Shown: positions 43,997-52,648 of the stretch, piece by piece
How the letters are laid out: each line of letters begins with the position of its first letter
Position numbering within the stretch: position 1 is the stretch's first letter
NCBI RefSeq assembly: GCF_900101685.1
Contig: NZ_FMZZ01000002.1
Coordinates: 186,001 to 250,000 of the forward strand
Direction: 5' to 3'
DNA length: 64,000 bases
DNA from: Actinokineospora iranica
GTDB taxonomy: Bacteria > Actinomycetota > Actinomycetes > Mycobacteriales > Pseudonocardiaceae
Position numbers and translations under genes: made by a program
Notes under the pieces: generated by a model
What the model saw: the letters and a program-made list of their open reading frames with translations, nothing else
What the model was told of the DNA's origin: nothing
Databases searched by the model: none

Positions 43997-44578
43997 TCAG
44001 GGACCTTCGACCAGCACGACGGTGCGTGCGCCCAACTCGACCGCCAGCGGGACCGACACCGGCCGCTGGGTCAGCACCTGCGCGCACATCTGCCCGCCGT
44101 CGGGACCGCCCTGCGGCTGGGCCATCGGGTTGAGCGCGACGGTCACCGATGTGGTGCTCTCCTCGATCACCCGGCCCTCGACCAGGGTGCAGCTGTCGCG
44201 GGCGACCCCGAACAGGTGCAGGGACCGGCCGTCCGGGGCGACCCAGACCCTGCGGTCGGCGTAGGCGTCCGGCAGCGCCTTCGCGTCGACCTGCGCGGGC
44301 GGCAGCGGGCGGTAGTCGGGGCCTGCCTCGGTCGGGACCGGCGGCCCGCTCGGCAGGGGCTTGCCGGGCAGGGACTCGGTGGGCTCTGCCTGCTGGGGCT
44401 CGGTGGGCCGGGGCTGCGTGGACGACTCTTCCGGCCCGGTGGGACCGGCGGCGACCGGGGCCGCCCCGGCCGAGGTGGAGCCAAGAGCGCCCGATGTCGC
44501 CTCGTCGGCGCCCTGACCGCACGCGGCGAGGGCGAGCATGGCCAGGGCCGCGCCCGCCGTCAGCACTGAGGTCCTCAT
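43997..44578 (-). CDS. Secreted lipoprotein, paralogue A
   Basis: A 193-residue lipoprotein. The signal ends LALAACGQG, with the lipid-modified Cys near residue 20. A Pro/Ser/Thr-rich linker of about 65 residues precedes a C-terminal domain with QVDAKALPDAYADRRVWVA, and two Cys (RDSCTLVEG, GQMCAQVL) that may pair. It ends LGARTVVLVEGP. The gene at 44782-45252 encodes a clear relative. Function unknown. Confidence 0.85.
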   Translation of the reverse strand: MRTSVLTAGAALAMLALAACGQGADEATSGALGSTSAGAAPVAAGPTGPEESSTQPRPTEPQQAEPTESLPGKPLPSGPPVPTEAGPDYRPLPPAQVDAKALPDAYADRRVWVAPDGRSLHLFGVARDSCTLVEGRVIEESTTSVTVALNPMAQPQGGPDGGQMCAQVLTQRPVSVPLAVELGARTVVLVEGP

Positions 44579-44661
44579 AGTGAGAGGACGGCGTCGAGGC
44601 CGTCCAGGTTGCACCCGGCCCCGGACCGTCCAGCTGACTGACCGGTCCTGGACAGGGCGGC

Positions 44662-44693
44662 GCCCCGGGCGGTGGAGCACAACCGCCCGGGGC
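44662..44693 (-). terminator. Hairpin between the two lipoprotein genes
   Basis: GCCCCGGGCGGT (44662-44673) and ACCGCCCGGGGC (44682-44693) pair perfectly over 12 bp. Probably the terminator of the upstream lipoprotein gene, separating it from its paralogue. Confidence 0.65.
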
Positions 44694-44781
44694 ACCCAGG
44701 GAAGGGTCCTTCTTATACCTCTTATATGGAGTACAACTTTTGGACGCGCGTTTGAGGTCTACCTCTAACACGAGAGCGCGG

Positions 44782-45252
44782 CTAAGAGGTGCGTTGCTCG
44801 CTCTTGAGCACGACCGTGCGCTCGCCCAGTGGCTGCTCCAACTCGACGGTCACCGTCGGGTAGCGAAGATCCATCGTGCACATCTCCGGTGTCGACGGCG
44901 TGGTCTCCACCAGCAGCAGCACGATCCGCCGCGGGGTCTGCTCGGCCACCTCGGCGCTCGCCTTGCCGCAGCCGCCCTCCTGGGCGACGACGCCGACGGT
45001 CTTGCCGTCGCCCTCGGTCCACACCTTCTTCGGATATCCCTCCGGCAGCGCGGTCGCGTCGATCTGCCCCGGCGGCACGGGCTTGTGGTCGCCGGGCGGT
45101 GTCCGGGCGGGCTGGCCCTCCGGCGCCTGCCCCGCGGCGGTCGGCGGGGGCTGCGCTGCCGGGTTCTGGGAATTGGGGGTCTCGTGGCCGGCGCAGGCGG
45201 TCAACACGGCGAGCAGAACGCCTGCGGCAGCGATGGTTCCTCGACGTGTCAT
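44782..45252 (-). CDS. Secreted lipoprotein, paralogue B
   Basis: A 156-residue lipoprotein with lipobox LTACAG. The C-terminal domain parallels paralogue A: PPGQIDATALPEGYPKKVWT against PPAQVDAKALPDAYADRRVW, paired Cys (GGCGKAS, EMCTMDL) and a similar end (GERTVVLKSEQ). So the two arose by duplication. The linker is shorter than in A. Function unknown. Confidence 0.85.
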   Translation of the reverse strand: MTRRGTIAAAGVLLAVLTACAGHETPNSQNPAAQPPPTAAGQAPEGQPARTPPGDHKPVPPGQIDATALPEGYPKKVWTEGDGKTVGVVAQEGGCGKASAEVAEQTPRRIVLLLVETTPSTPEMCTMDLRYPTVTVELEQPLGERTVVLKSEQRTS

Positions 45253-45324
45253 GCCCAGGGGACGGATGGCGCGGACCTGGGGGTTGCACGCCCGGCGGGG
45301 AAAGGCTGGAAAGTCCCGCCCGGC

Positions 45325-46266
45325 TCAGACGGCTTCGATCTCGCGGCCAGCGAGCGGCGCGGAGCAGGCCGAGCACAGCAGCAGCACGGAGAAGGCGTGG
45401 TCGGCGCCCCGGTGGTGGAAGACGAGCGCCGGTCCCTCGGGAGCCAGGAACCAGCGCTGCCCCCACTCGATCGCGGACATGACAACCGGGAAGAACGCGC
45501 GGCCCTTGTCGGTGAGCCGGTAAGTGGAGCGGTCGGACCGGTCCGGGTCGCCGGAGACCTCCAGCACGCCGAGGTCGCGGAAGGTGCGCAGCCGGTCGGC
45601 GATCACCGTCGCGGGCGCGCTGAGGCGGCGCTGGAACTCCGAGAACCGGCGCGCGCCCAGGTAGGCCGCGCCCAGCATCGCCGCCGACCAGCGGTTGCCG
45701 ATCAGCGCCCGGCTCTGCGGGAAGAACCCGGGGCCCAGGCTGGCCGAGCCGCTGGAGCGGCGGCGCATCGTGGTGTTCGGGGCGGTCCGGGGCCAGGACC
45801 CGCTTGGGCCGAACTCGCCGGTCACCTCCCGCGGCGGCACCGGCCGCCCGCACGTGCCGCACCCGAGCAGCGGGGCGAACAGCTCACCGCAGCCGCGGTG
45901 CCGCATCGCGGGCAGCCGCTCGGCCTGCCCGTCGGCCCATGTCGCCTCCCAGGCCCAGATGCTGACGATGATCGGCCACAGCGCGGTGCCCCGGCGGCTC
46001 AGGTGGTACTCGACGGCGTTCGGGTCGTGGCCAGGCCCGACCGGGACGAAGATGCCCACCTCGGTCATGCGGCGCAGCCGGGAGGTGAGCACGGCGGTGG
46101 AGACGGGCAGCACCGCCTGCCAGTCGTGGACACGGCGGGTGCCGTTCTGCAGCGCGTGCCGCAGGATGAGCAGGGTCCACTCGTCCGCGGCGACCCCGAT
46201 GGCGAACGCGATGGCGTTGTCGCCGCCCGCGCCGAGCACGCTCGGCCGGTCGGGCGGGTGCATCAT
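45325..46266 (-). CDS. Transcriptional regulator with two HxlR domains
   Basis: A 313-residue protein with two HxlR-type winged helices in one chain. The first spans about residues 15-110 (ADEWTLLILRHALQNGTRRV, VSTAVLTSRLRRMTEVGIF); the second about 185-280 (IGNRWSAAMLGAAYLGARRF, APATVIADRLRTFRDLGVLE). A CGTCGRPV knuckle joins them. HxlR proteins act as dimers, so the fusion may form a pseudo-dimer. Start ATG 46266 overlaps (ATGA) the end of the carotenoid oxygenase remnant. Confidence 0.88.
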   Translation of the reverse strand: MMHPPDRPSVLGAGGDNAIAFAIGVAADEWTLLILRHALQNGTRRVHDWQAVLPVSTAVLTSRLRRMTEVGIFVPVGPGHDPNAVEYHLSRRGTALWPIIVSIWAWEATWADGQAERLPAMRHRGCGELFAPLLGCGTCGRPVPPREVTGEFGPSGSWPRTAPNTTMRRRSSGSASLGPGFFPQSRALIGNRWSAAMLGAAYLGARRFSEFQRRLSAPATVIADRLRTFRDLGVLEVSGDPDRSDRSTYRLTDKGRAFFPVVMSAIEWGQRWFLAPEGPALVFHHRGADHAFSVLLLCSACSAPLAGREIEAV

Positions 46267-46530
46267 GAGGCACGCGGCCCGGCGGCGGGGCGCGCCGGGC
46301 AGTCGGGACCGGCGGCGTTCGTGTCGGTGGTCATGGTGATCAGGTAACCGTCGTCCTTGCTGCCGAACACCCCGGCGCCGTGGCGGTGGCGCCCTTCCCG
46401 GCCGGTCAGCAGGTCGTGCTTGACGACGCCGTCGAAGAGGAACCAGCCCGGCGCGCCGATGGCGGCATGGGTGTGCCGATACGGGCGACCAGCGAGCCGG
46501 GAGTTGATCATAGCGAGTTCCCGGCCCAGG
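46263..46530 (-). pseudogene. Remnant of a carotenoid oxygenase gene (C-terminal part)
   Basis: The open frame keeps INSRLAGRPYRHTHAAIG, GVVKHDLLTGREGRHRHGAG and KDDGYLITMTTDTNA, which match the C-terminal third of carotenoid/lignostilbene oxygenases (K-x-DLxTG..., EDDGYLVTLTTDMNA). Segments between them are shortened, and nothing remains of the N-terminal 300 residues or of the four-His iron site. The frame ends ATGA-coupled to the HxlR regulator, so the intact gene was probably cotranscribed with it. Confidence 0.65.
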
Positions 46531-47013
46531 CGGGCCCGGACGTTCCTCTGTGGCCGGTCCGGGCGCGCGGCATCGCCGCAGGCTGCGGCGGACTCGGTGC
46601 GGCAGAACGGTTTAGCGGCAGGGAGATTCGGGCGCCGGGGAACACGCCACGCTGTGGACCGTGCCGTCACTGGCGAGGACCCCCTTGCTCAGCCGTGCCG
46701 AGGCCGCCAGGCGCGCCCCCGTGCGACAGCCGGAAATTGAGAGTACAACTAGCGCCCCCGCCAGGCCAGACCGCCACGGCGCGCGCCCTCCCACATCGCG
46801 GAACCCGGCGGCCTGAGCACTCACCGGGATGCGCCTTTGCCGAAGGGCTTTTCCGGCCGAGATGACAAAAAACGAGAAGTTCGCCGAATGTCGGCATCTC
46901 GAGTTGCCGGGTCAGACATTAACGCACTACCGTCGAATTAGGTTGATCCGGGGCCTCGGTTCTCCACAGGAAAAGCCACTTAGTCCGCTTCAGTGTCGAG
47001 GAGGAATAAACGA
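46531..47013. other. Intergenic region upstream of the DUF6801-like gene
   Basis: No convincing gene. The left part probably contains more decayed sequence of the oxygenase. The right part (46860-47013) is A/T-richer and should hold the promoter of the next gene. The word GAGTACAACT at 46742 also occurs at 44732, on both sides of the HxlR/lipoprotein block. Confidence 0.4.
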
Positions 47014-47616
47014 ATGGCGACAAGGACAACGGGAAAACGGCTGCCGTATCTCGCAGGCGGCGGCGTCGTCGCGGTGGTCGCGGCATTGTTCGCTCTCATG
47101 TTCGGTGTGGGATCGGCCGCCGCTGTTGACAAGGAACTGACCTACAAAGGCGCGTTTCCGCTGATCGGCGAGCAGACCGTGAGCACGGTCGTGCACGTCG
47201 ACATTCCCGAGAAGGCCACCGCGGGCGAGACGCTGTCGGTGCCGTTCAGCATTGACGTCGACGCGGGCGAAGCCACCACCCAGGGCCTGCAACTGGTGGG
47301 CGCCAAGAAGCTCTCGGGCGGAATCAAAGCCTCGGTCACCCTGACCATCAGCGATGGCCAGTCGGTGCAGGTCCCGGTTGAACTCCCCATTCCGGAAACC
47401 GCGGTCCCCACTGAGGGCACGCTGAAGTTCACCGCCGAGGGCTCTGTCGATTTCACCGTTCCGGCAGGCGTCCCGGCCGGTGAGGCCACCACCAAGGTCG
47501 ACCCGGAAGCGGTGACCCACGTGGTGACCGACAGCTCGCTCGGCGAGTTCGACGTGAACCTCTCGCTCGCCCCGCCGGAGCAGGACACCGTCCTGGGCAA
47601 GACCCAGGTCGGCTGA
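47014..47616 (+). CDS. Secreted DUF6801-like protein
   Basis: A 200-residue exported protein. A basic start and hydrophobic signal (VVAVVAALFALMFGVGSAAA) precede a beta-sandwich-like domain beginning KELTYKGAFPLIGEQTV. That fits the DUF6801 opening, except that Gly stands where Cys is usual. No further anchor. ATG at 47014 has AGGAGG upstream. A cell-surface or secreted role is likely; the specific function is unknown. Confidence 0.65.
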   Translation: MATRTTGKRLPYLAGGGVVAVVAALFALMFGVGSAAAVDKELTYKGAFPLIGEQTVSTVVHVDIPEKATAGETLSVPFSIDVDAGEATTQGLQLVGAKKLSGGIKASVTLTISDGQSVQVPVELPIPETAVPTEGTLKFTAEGSVDFTVPAGVPAGEATTKVDPEAVTHVVTDSSLGEFDVNLSLAPPEQDTVLGKTQVG

Positions 47617-47622
47617 CCCCGG

Positions 47623-47672
47623 GGTGATCCGCCGGGTGGGACACACCGTCGTGCCCCACCCGGCGGATCACC
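47623..47672 (+). terminator. Strong terminator
   Basis: A perfect 18-bp stem (47623-47640 with 47655-47672) around a 14-base loop, seven bases after the stop. The longest perfect stem in the window. Confidence 0.9.
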
Positions 47673-47770
47673 GCGTTTCCCGGCCGCGCGTTCCCCCGTC
47701 CGCCATGGTGACCAGCGCCGCTGGTCAGACGCCGCCTTTGTCCAGAAGCCGTTTGCCAGCCGCCGTTTCG

Positions 47771-50482
47771 TCAGAAGCCGTCCGGGATGGGCCGCAGGCG
47801 GCGCGGGCCGCTGTCGTGGCGCGACGGGGGCGGGCCGACCGTGATCCGGCCGCCGGTGACGAAGGCGCCCTCGGCGGAGGCCAGGATGGGCGCGACGGCC
47901 AGCGACCGCACCTCCGGCACGTCCTCGGCCAGCGCGGCCACCCGCAGCACCAACTGCTCCAGGGCGGCCAGGTCCGCCGGTTCGCCCCCGCCGTAGCCGA
48001 CCAGCAGCGGCGCCGCCTTCGGCGCCCGCACCAGCGACGCGGCGTCGGCGTCGGTGAGCGGGACCGCGCGGTAGGCGCGGTCGCCGAGCAGGTCGCTGAT
48101 CAACCCGGACAGGCCGAAGGACACCAGCGTGCCGAACGACGGGTCGTCCTGCAGCCCGATCGTGCACGAGTTTCCCTTGGGCGCCATCCGCTGCACGTAC
48201 ACTTCGTCCATTCCGGACACCGCGCGCAGGTCGGCGTACGCTGCCCGCACCGCGTCCTCCCCCGCCAGGTCGAGACGCACGCCGATCAGCTCGCTGCGGT
48301 GGCGGAACTGCTTGCTCGCGGTCTTCATCGCCACCGGCAGCCCGAGTTCCAGGCTCGCCGCGACCGCGCTGTCCGAATCGGACACAACGCGGAACGGCAT
48401 GATGTGAATCCCGTAGCAGGACAGCACCCGCACCACTTGGTCGTCGGTCAGATCGATCTCGCCGCGCTCGCCACCGTCCTTTTGCGACAGTTCAGCTTCG
48501 CTGAGGGCGGCGGCGACAACGCCCGCCGCGCCTGCCGGGTCTAGGCCGTCCGGGCGGACGAAACTGCCCAGCGGCGCGGAGCGCCAGCGGGCGTAGCCGG
48601 TGGCGCGGGCCAGGGCGAGCGCGGCCCGCTCCGGGCTCGGATACGACGGAATCGACCCCCGGGTGGGGGCCCCGTCCGGGCCGGTCACCGCCAGCTCGGC
48701 CGGAATCCCTTCCGCGGCGAGGAAAGTGGACACGATCGGCTTCGTGCCCGCCTCGGCCAGGCCCGCGGCCGCCTCGCGCAGCGCCCGCGCGTACGCGGTG
48801 CCCGGGATGGCCAGCGGCGGCACGAACACCACGATCAGCGAGTCCACGTCCTCGCGGCGCAGCGCGTCGGCGACCGCGGCGGCGAAGTGGTCGGGCCCGG
48901 CCTGCGCGCCGACGTCGACCGGCTCGCCCGCGAGCGCGAGCCCCTGGGCGAGCGCGGCGTCGGCGGCGAGCAGCCCGATGGCCGAGGAGTTGCCGACCAC
49001 CGCGACCCGCTCGCCGGGCGGCAGCGGCTGGTGCGCCAGCAGCAGCGCGGTGTCGAACAGCTGCGCGATCGACTCGACCCGGATGACGCCTGCCTGCTCG
49101 AACAGCGCCTGCACGCTGGCCTCGTCCACCGCCACCCCGGTCGCGGCGAGCGCGGGCAGCACCGTGTTGCGCCCGGACTTCACCGCCACCACCGGCTTGT
49201 TCCGCCCCAGCCGCCGGGCCAGCCGGGCGAACTTGCGCGGATTGCCGAACGACTCCAGGTACAGCAGCACGACATCGGTGTTCGGGTCGGTTTGCCAGTA
49301 CTGCAACAGGTCGTTGCCCGAGACGTCGGCGCGGTTGCCCGCGGAGACGAACGTCGAGAGCCCCAGCCCGCGCGCGGCGGCGTCGGCGAGGATCGCCGTG
49401 CCCAGCGCGCCGGACTGGCAGAAGAAGCCGGTGCGCCCCGGGCCGGGCAGGGTCGGCGCGAGGGTCGCGTTGAGCCGCACCGCCGGGTCGAGGTTCACCA
49501 CGCCCAGCGCGTTCGGGCCGACCACCCGCATCCCGTGCGCGCGGGCCTCGTCGACCAGCCGCCGCTCCGCGCCCCGGCCGTCCGGGCCGGTCTCGCCGAA
49601 CCCGGAGGTCACCACCATCAGCGTCTTCACGCCCTTGGCCAGGCAGGCGTCCATGACCTCGTCCACGCTCGCCGCGGGCACGGTGACCACGGCCAGGTCC
49701 ACCGGGTCCGGGATGTCGAGCACCGTCGGGTAGGCCCGCACCCCGCGCACCGACCGGTGCTCGGCGTTGACCGGGAACACCGGCCCGGCGAAGTCGGCGG
49801 CGAGCAGGTTCCCCAGCACCGCGTAGCCGATCTTGGTGTGGTCGGTGGACGCGCCGATAACCGCCACCGAGCGCGGGTGCAGCAGATTGTGCACGCTGCG
49901 CGCCTCGGCGGCCTGCTCCCGCGCCCAGGCGACCGCCATCGACGCCTCGGTGGGGTCGATGGCGAACTCCAGGTGCAGCACGCCCTCGTCAAACGCCCGG
50001 CTCACCTGGTACCCGGCGTCACGGAAGACGCGGACCATCTGCGCGTTGTCGGCCAGCACCTCGGCCTCGAACCGGCGCAGCCCGCGCTCGCGCGCGGCGG
50101 CGGCGAGGTGCTCCAGCAGGATCGAGCCGAGGCCGCGGCCCTGGTGGGCGTCCTCCACGACGAAGGCGACCTCGGCCGAGTCGGACTCGGCCAGCCGCTC
50201 GTAGCGGCCGACGGCGACGATGTCGTCCCCGAGCAGCGCGACGAACGCGACCCGGCTGTGGTGGTCGACGGTGCTGAAGCGGCGCAGGTCGCGGTCGGGG
50301 ATGCGCGGATACGGGCCGAAGTAGCGCAGGTAGCGGGTGCGGGAGGAGAGCCTGCCGTGGAAGGCGCGCAGCGACTCGCCGTCGCTGGGCACGATCGGTC
50401 GCAAGTGGACTGTGCCGCCGTCGGCCAGCACGACGTCGGCCTCCCACCGGCGGGGGTAGTCGAACGGGTCGTGGGCGGCCAT
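47771..50482 (-). CDS. GNAT acetyltransferase fused to ADP-forming acyl-CoA synthetase-like domain
   Basis: A 903-residue protein. The N-terminal GNAT domain (about residues 15-175) has VVEDAHQGRGLGSILLEHL, the acetyl-CoA loop. A CoA-binding domain begins VAVIGASTDHTKIGYAVLGN, then the ligase CoA domains and a C-terminal ATP-grasp domain with IMPFRVVSDSDSAVAASLEL. This is the layout of Pat/Pka-type protein lysine acetyltransferases. It lies four bases after acuC, a deacetylase. Control of acyl-CoA synthetases is the likely role. Confidence 0.9.
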   Translation of the reverse strand: MAAHDPFDYPRRWEADVVLADGGTVHLRPIVPSDGESLRAFHGRLSSRTRYLRYFGPYPRIPDRDLRRFSTVDHHSRVAFVALLGDDIVAVGRYERLAESDSAEVAFVVEDAHQGRGLGSILLEHLAAAARERGLRRFEAEVLADNAQMVRVFRDAGYQVSRAFDEGVLHLEFAIDPTEASMAVAWAREQAAEARSVHNLLHPRSVAVIGASTDHTKIGYAVLGNLLAADFAGPVFPVNAEHRSVRGVRAYPTVLDIPDPVDLAVVTVPAASVDEVMDACLAKGVKTLMVVTSGFGETGPDGRGAERRLVDEARAHGMRVVGPNALGVVNLDPAVRLNATLAPTLPGPGRTGFFCQSGALGTAILADAAARGLGLSTFVSAGNRADVSGNDLLQYWQTDPNTDVVLLYLESFGNPRKFARLARRLGRNKPVVAVKSGRNTVLPALAATGVAVDEASVQALFEQAGVIRVESIAQLFDTALLLAHQPLPPGERVAVVGNSSAIGLLAADAALAQGLALAGEPVDVGAQAGPDHFAAAVADALRREDVDSLIVVFVPPLAIPGTAYARALREAAAGLAEAGTKPIVSTFLAAEGIPAELAVTGPDGAPTRGSIPSYPSPERAALALARATGYARWRSAPLGSFVRPDGLDPAGAAGVVAAALSEAELSQKDGGERGEIDLTDDQVVRVLSCYGIHIMPFRVVSDSDSAVAASLELGLPVAMKTASKQFRHRSELIGVRLDLAGEDAVRAAYADLRAVSGMDEVYVQRMAPKGNSCTIGLQDDPSFGTLVSFGLSGLISDLLGDRAYRAVPLTDADAASLVRAPKAAPLLVGYGGGEPADLAALEQLVLRVAALAEDVPEVRSLAVAPILASAEGAFVTGGRITVGPPPSRHDSGPRRLRPIPDGF

Positions 50483-50486
50483 GTCG

Positions 50487-51671
50487 TCAGTCTCTCGGAT
50501 CGTCCGGGTCGAGGCCGTGCAGCGGGAACACCGCGCGCCGCACGTCGCGGACCACGGTGTCCACCGCCTCGTCCAGCCCGCCGCCCCACGGCTCGAAGGA
50601 GGGGTCGCGCCCGTCGCCCATGGCCACCGGCAGCGTCGCGTTCGGCGCGACCGTGCGGACCGCGGCGGTCCACTCCGCCGGAACCAGCGTCTCGACCGGG
50701 ACGTCGCGGTCGAGCACGGTCGCGATCAGGTGCGTCCACGAGCGGGGGACCACGCGCAGCAGCTGGTAGCCGCCGCCCCCGGTGGCCAGCCACTTCCCGC
50801 CCGCGTACCGGGTCGCGAGGTCGCGCAGGGCGCGGTAGGTCTCGCGGTGCCCGTCGACCGACAGCGACAGGTCGGCGAGCGGGTCTTCCTCGTGGGTGTC
50901 CACACCGCACTGGGTGACCAGGACCTGCGGCTGGAACGCGGCCAGCAGCGCGGGCACGGTGGCGTGGAAGGCGCGCAGCCAGGCGGGGTCGCGGGTGCCC
51001 GGCGGCAGCGGGACGTTGACCGAGGTGCCCTGCGCGCCGCGCCCGCCGAGCTCGGTGACGAACCCGGTGCCCGGCCACAGCGTCGCCGGGTGCTGGTGCA
51101 GCGAGACGGTCAGCACCCTGGGGTCGTCGTAGAACGCGGCCTGCACGCCGTCGCCGTGGTGGACGTCGACGTCGAGGTAGGCGACTCGGTCGAACCCGTT
51201 GTCCAGCAGCCAGGAGATCGCCACCGCGCAGTCGTTGTACACGCAGAACCCGGCGGCGTGGTCGCGCATCGCGTGGTGCAGCCCCCCGGCGATGCTCACC
51301 GCCCGGTCGACCTCCCCCGACGCGATCCGCCGCGCCGCCGCCAGCGTCCCGCCCACCACCAGCGCCGACGCGGCGTGCATCTGGTCGAAGACCGGGTTGT
51401 CCGCCGTCCCCAGCCCGTGCCCGACGTCCCAGGACGCCATCGGCGCCTCCCGGACGGCGGCCACGTAGGACACCTCGTGCGCCCGCGCCAGGTCGTCGTC
51501 GCCCGCGGCCTCGGGCGCCAGCGGGTCCACCCCGTCGAGCACGCCCAGCGCCCGCGCCAGGCGCATGGTCAGCTCAAGCCGGATCGGGTTGAACGGATGG
51601 TCCCCGCCCAGGTCGTAGCCGAGCAACGCGGAGTCCCACACGACGCTCGCGGTCGCGGCGCGATCACCCAT
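50487..51671 (-). CDS. acuC: AcuC-type class II histone-deacetylase-like protein
   Basis: A 394-residue zinc-dependent deacetylase. The active-site residues are in GGLHHAMRDHAAGFCVYND (His-His dyad), YLDVDVHHGDG (Asp and His zinc ligands) and QCGVDTHEEDPLADL (Asp). AcuC removes acetyl groups from acetyl-CoA synthetase. It is translated directly ahead of the GNAT/ligase fusion, which would be the opposing acetyltransferase. Confidence 0.93.
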   Translation of the reverse strand: MGDRAATASVVWDSALLGYDLGGDHPFNPIRLELTMRLARALGVLDGVDPLAPEAAGDDDLARAHEVSYVAAVREAPMASWDVGHGLGTADNPVFDQMHAASALVVGGTLAAARRIASGEVDRAVSIAGGLHHAMRDHAAGFCVYNDCAVAISWLLDNGFDRVAYLDVDVHHGDGVQAAFYDDPRVLTVSLHQHPATLWPGTGFVTELGGRGAQGTSVNVPLPPGTRDPAWLRAFHATVPALLAAFQPQVLVTQCGVDTHEEDPLADLSLSVDGHRETYRALRDLATRYAGGKWLATGGGGYQLLRVVPRSWTHLIATVLDRDVPVETLVPAEWTAAVRTVAPNATLPVAMGDGRDPSFEPWGGGLDEAVDTVVRDVRRAVFPLHGLDPDDPRD

Positions 51672-51680
51672 GCCAGCACC

Positions 51681-52547
51681 CTAGTGGGCCGCCCGCTCCC
51701 CCGTCTCGACCGGACGGTCGGGATCGACGCACCAGTGTGACCAAGACCCCGCGTAGAGGGCGGCGGGCCGCTCGGCGGAGGTGACGCCCGCCACCTCAAG
51801 CGCCAGCACGACCGAGGCGGCGGTGACACCGGAGCCGCAGTAGGCCCCCACCGGCTCCCCCGTCCGCACACCCAGCCCGGCGAACCGCTCCGCCAGCCGC
51901 GCGGGCGGCAGCCAGCGCCCGTCCGCCCCCACATGCCCGGAGAACGGCGCGTTCACCGCCCGGGGGATGTGCCCGGCGCGCGGGTCGACCGGCTCGACGT
52001 CGCCCCGGTACCGCTCCGGCGCCCGCGCGTCCAGCAGCACCCCGACGTCGGCCATGGCAGACGCCCCATCGGCGTCGAGCACCGGCATACCACCCGGCCG
52101 CACCACGAAGTCGCCCGGTTCGGGAACCGGGGCGTCGGCGTCGACCGCGTGCCCCTCGGCCACCCAGGCCGCGTACCCGCCGTCGAGCACGGCGACGTCG
52201 CGGTGGCCCGCCCAGCGCAGCAGCCACCACGCCCGCGCGGCGACCGAGCCGTTGTCGGCGTCGTAGGCCACGACCGGCCGGTCCGCGCGCACCCCCGCCC
52301 GCCGCAGCACACGCTGGAGATCGGCCGGGTCGGGCAGCGGGTGCCTGCCGCCCGCCCCCGGCTCCGCGGCCAGGTCGGTGTCCAGGTCGAGGAAGACCGC
52401 GCCGGGGATGTGACCGGCCGCGTAGTCCGCCCGCCCGGGCGGACCGCCCAGCCGCCACCGCACGTCGAGCACGACCGGCCGCCGCGGCCCGTCGAGCGAC
52501 GCCGCCAACTCCGCCGCCGACACCACAGGCCTGGGAAATACCGTCAC
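51681..52547 (-). CDS. sseA: Sulfurtransferase (3-mercaptopyruvate type, two rhodanese domains)
   Basis: A 288-residue tandem rhodanese protein. The N-terminal inactive domain has YAAGHIPGAVFLDLDTDLA; the C-terminal one has the active loop YCGSGVTAA. CGSGVTA is characteristic of 3-mercaptopyruvate sulfurtransferases rather than thiosulfate sulfurtransferases (CRKGVTA). The gene ends nine bases before acuC starts, so it may head this operon. It is divergent from ideR. Confidence 0.9.
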   Translation of the reverse strand: MTVFPRPVVSAAELAASLDGPRRPVVLDVRWRLGGPPGRADYAAGHIPGAVFLDLDTDLAAEPGAGGRHPLPDPADLQRVLRRAGVRADRPVVAYDADNGSVAARAWWLLRWAGHRDVAVLDGGYAAWVAEGHAVDADAPVPEPGDFVVRPGGMPVLDADGASAMADVGVLLDARAPERYRGDVEPVDPRAGHIPRAVNAPFSGHVGADGRWLPPARLAERFAGLGVRTGEPVGAYCGSGVTAASVVLALEVAGVTSAERPAALYAGSWSHWCVDPDRPVETGERAAH

Positions 52548-52648
52548 CCCGCCATCCTGCCGGCTGCGCCCCTGGTCACTCGCTGCTACTGGCCGACTGC
52601 TCCGCCCAAGCGAGCGACTACCATACGAGGTGACGAAGGGGAACCGGC

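Noticed and set aside
44700-44770. Short direct repeat CTTATA-CCT-CTTATA and palindrome GAGGTCTACCTC as operators of the lipoprotein genes
   Set aside because: The positions relative to promoter and start codon are unclear and a terminator hairpin intervenes, so no regulatory call was made.
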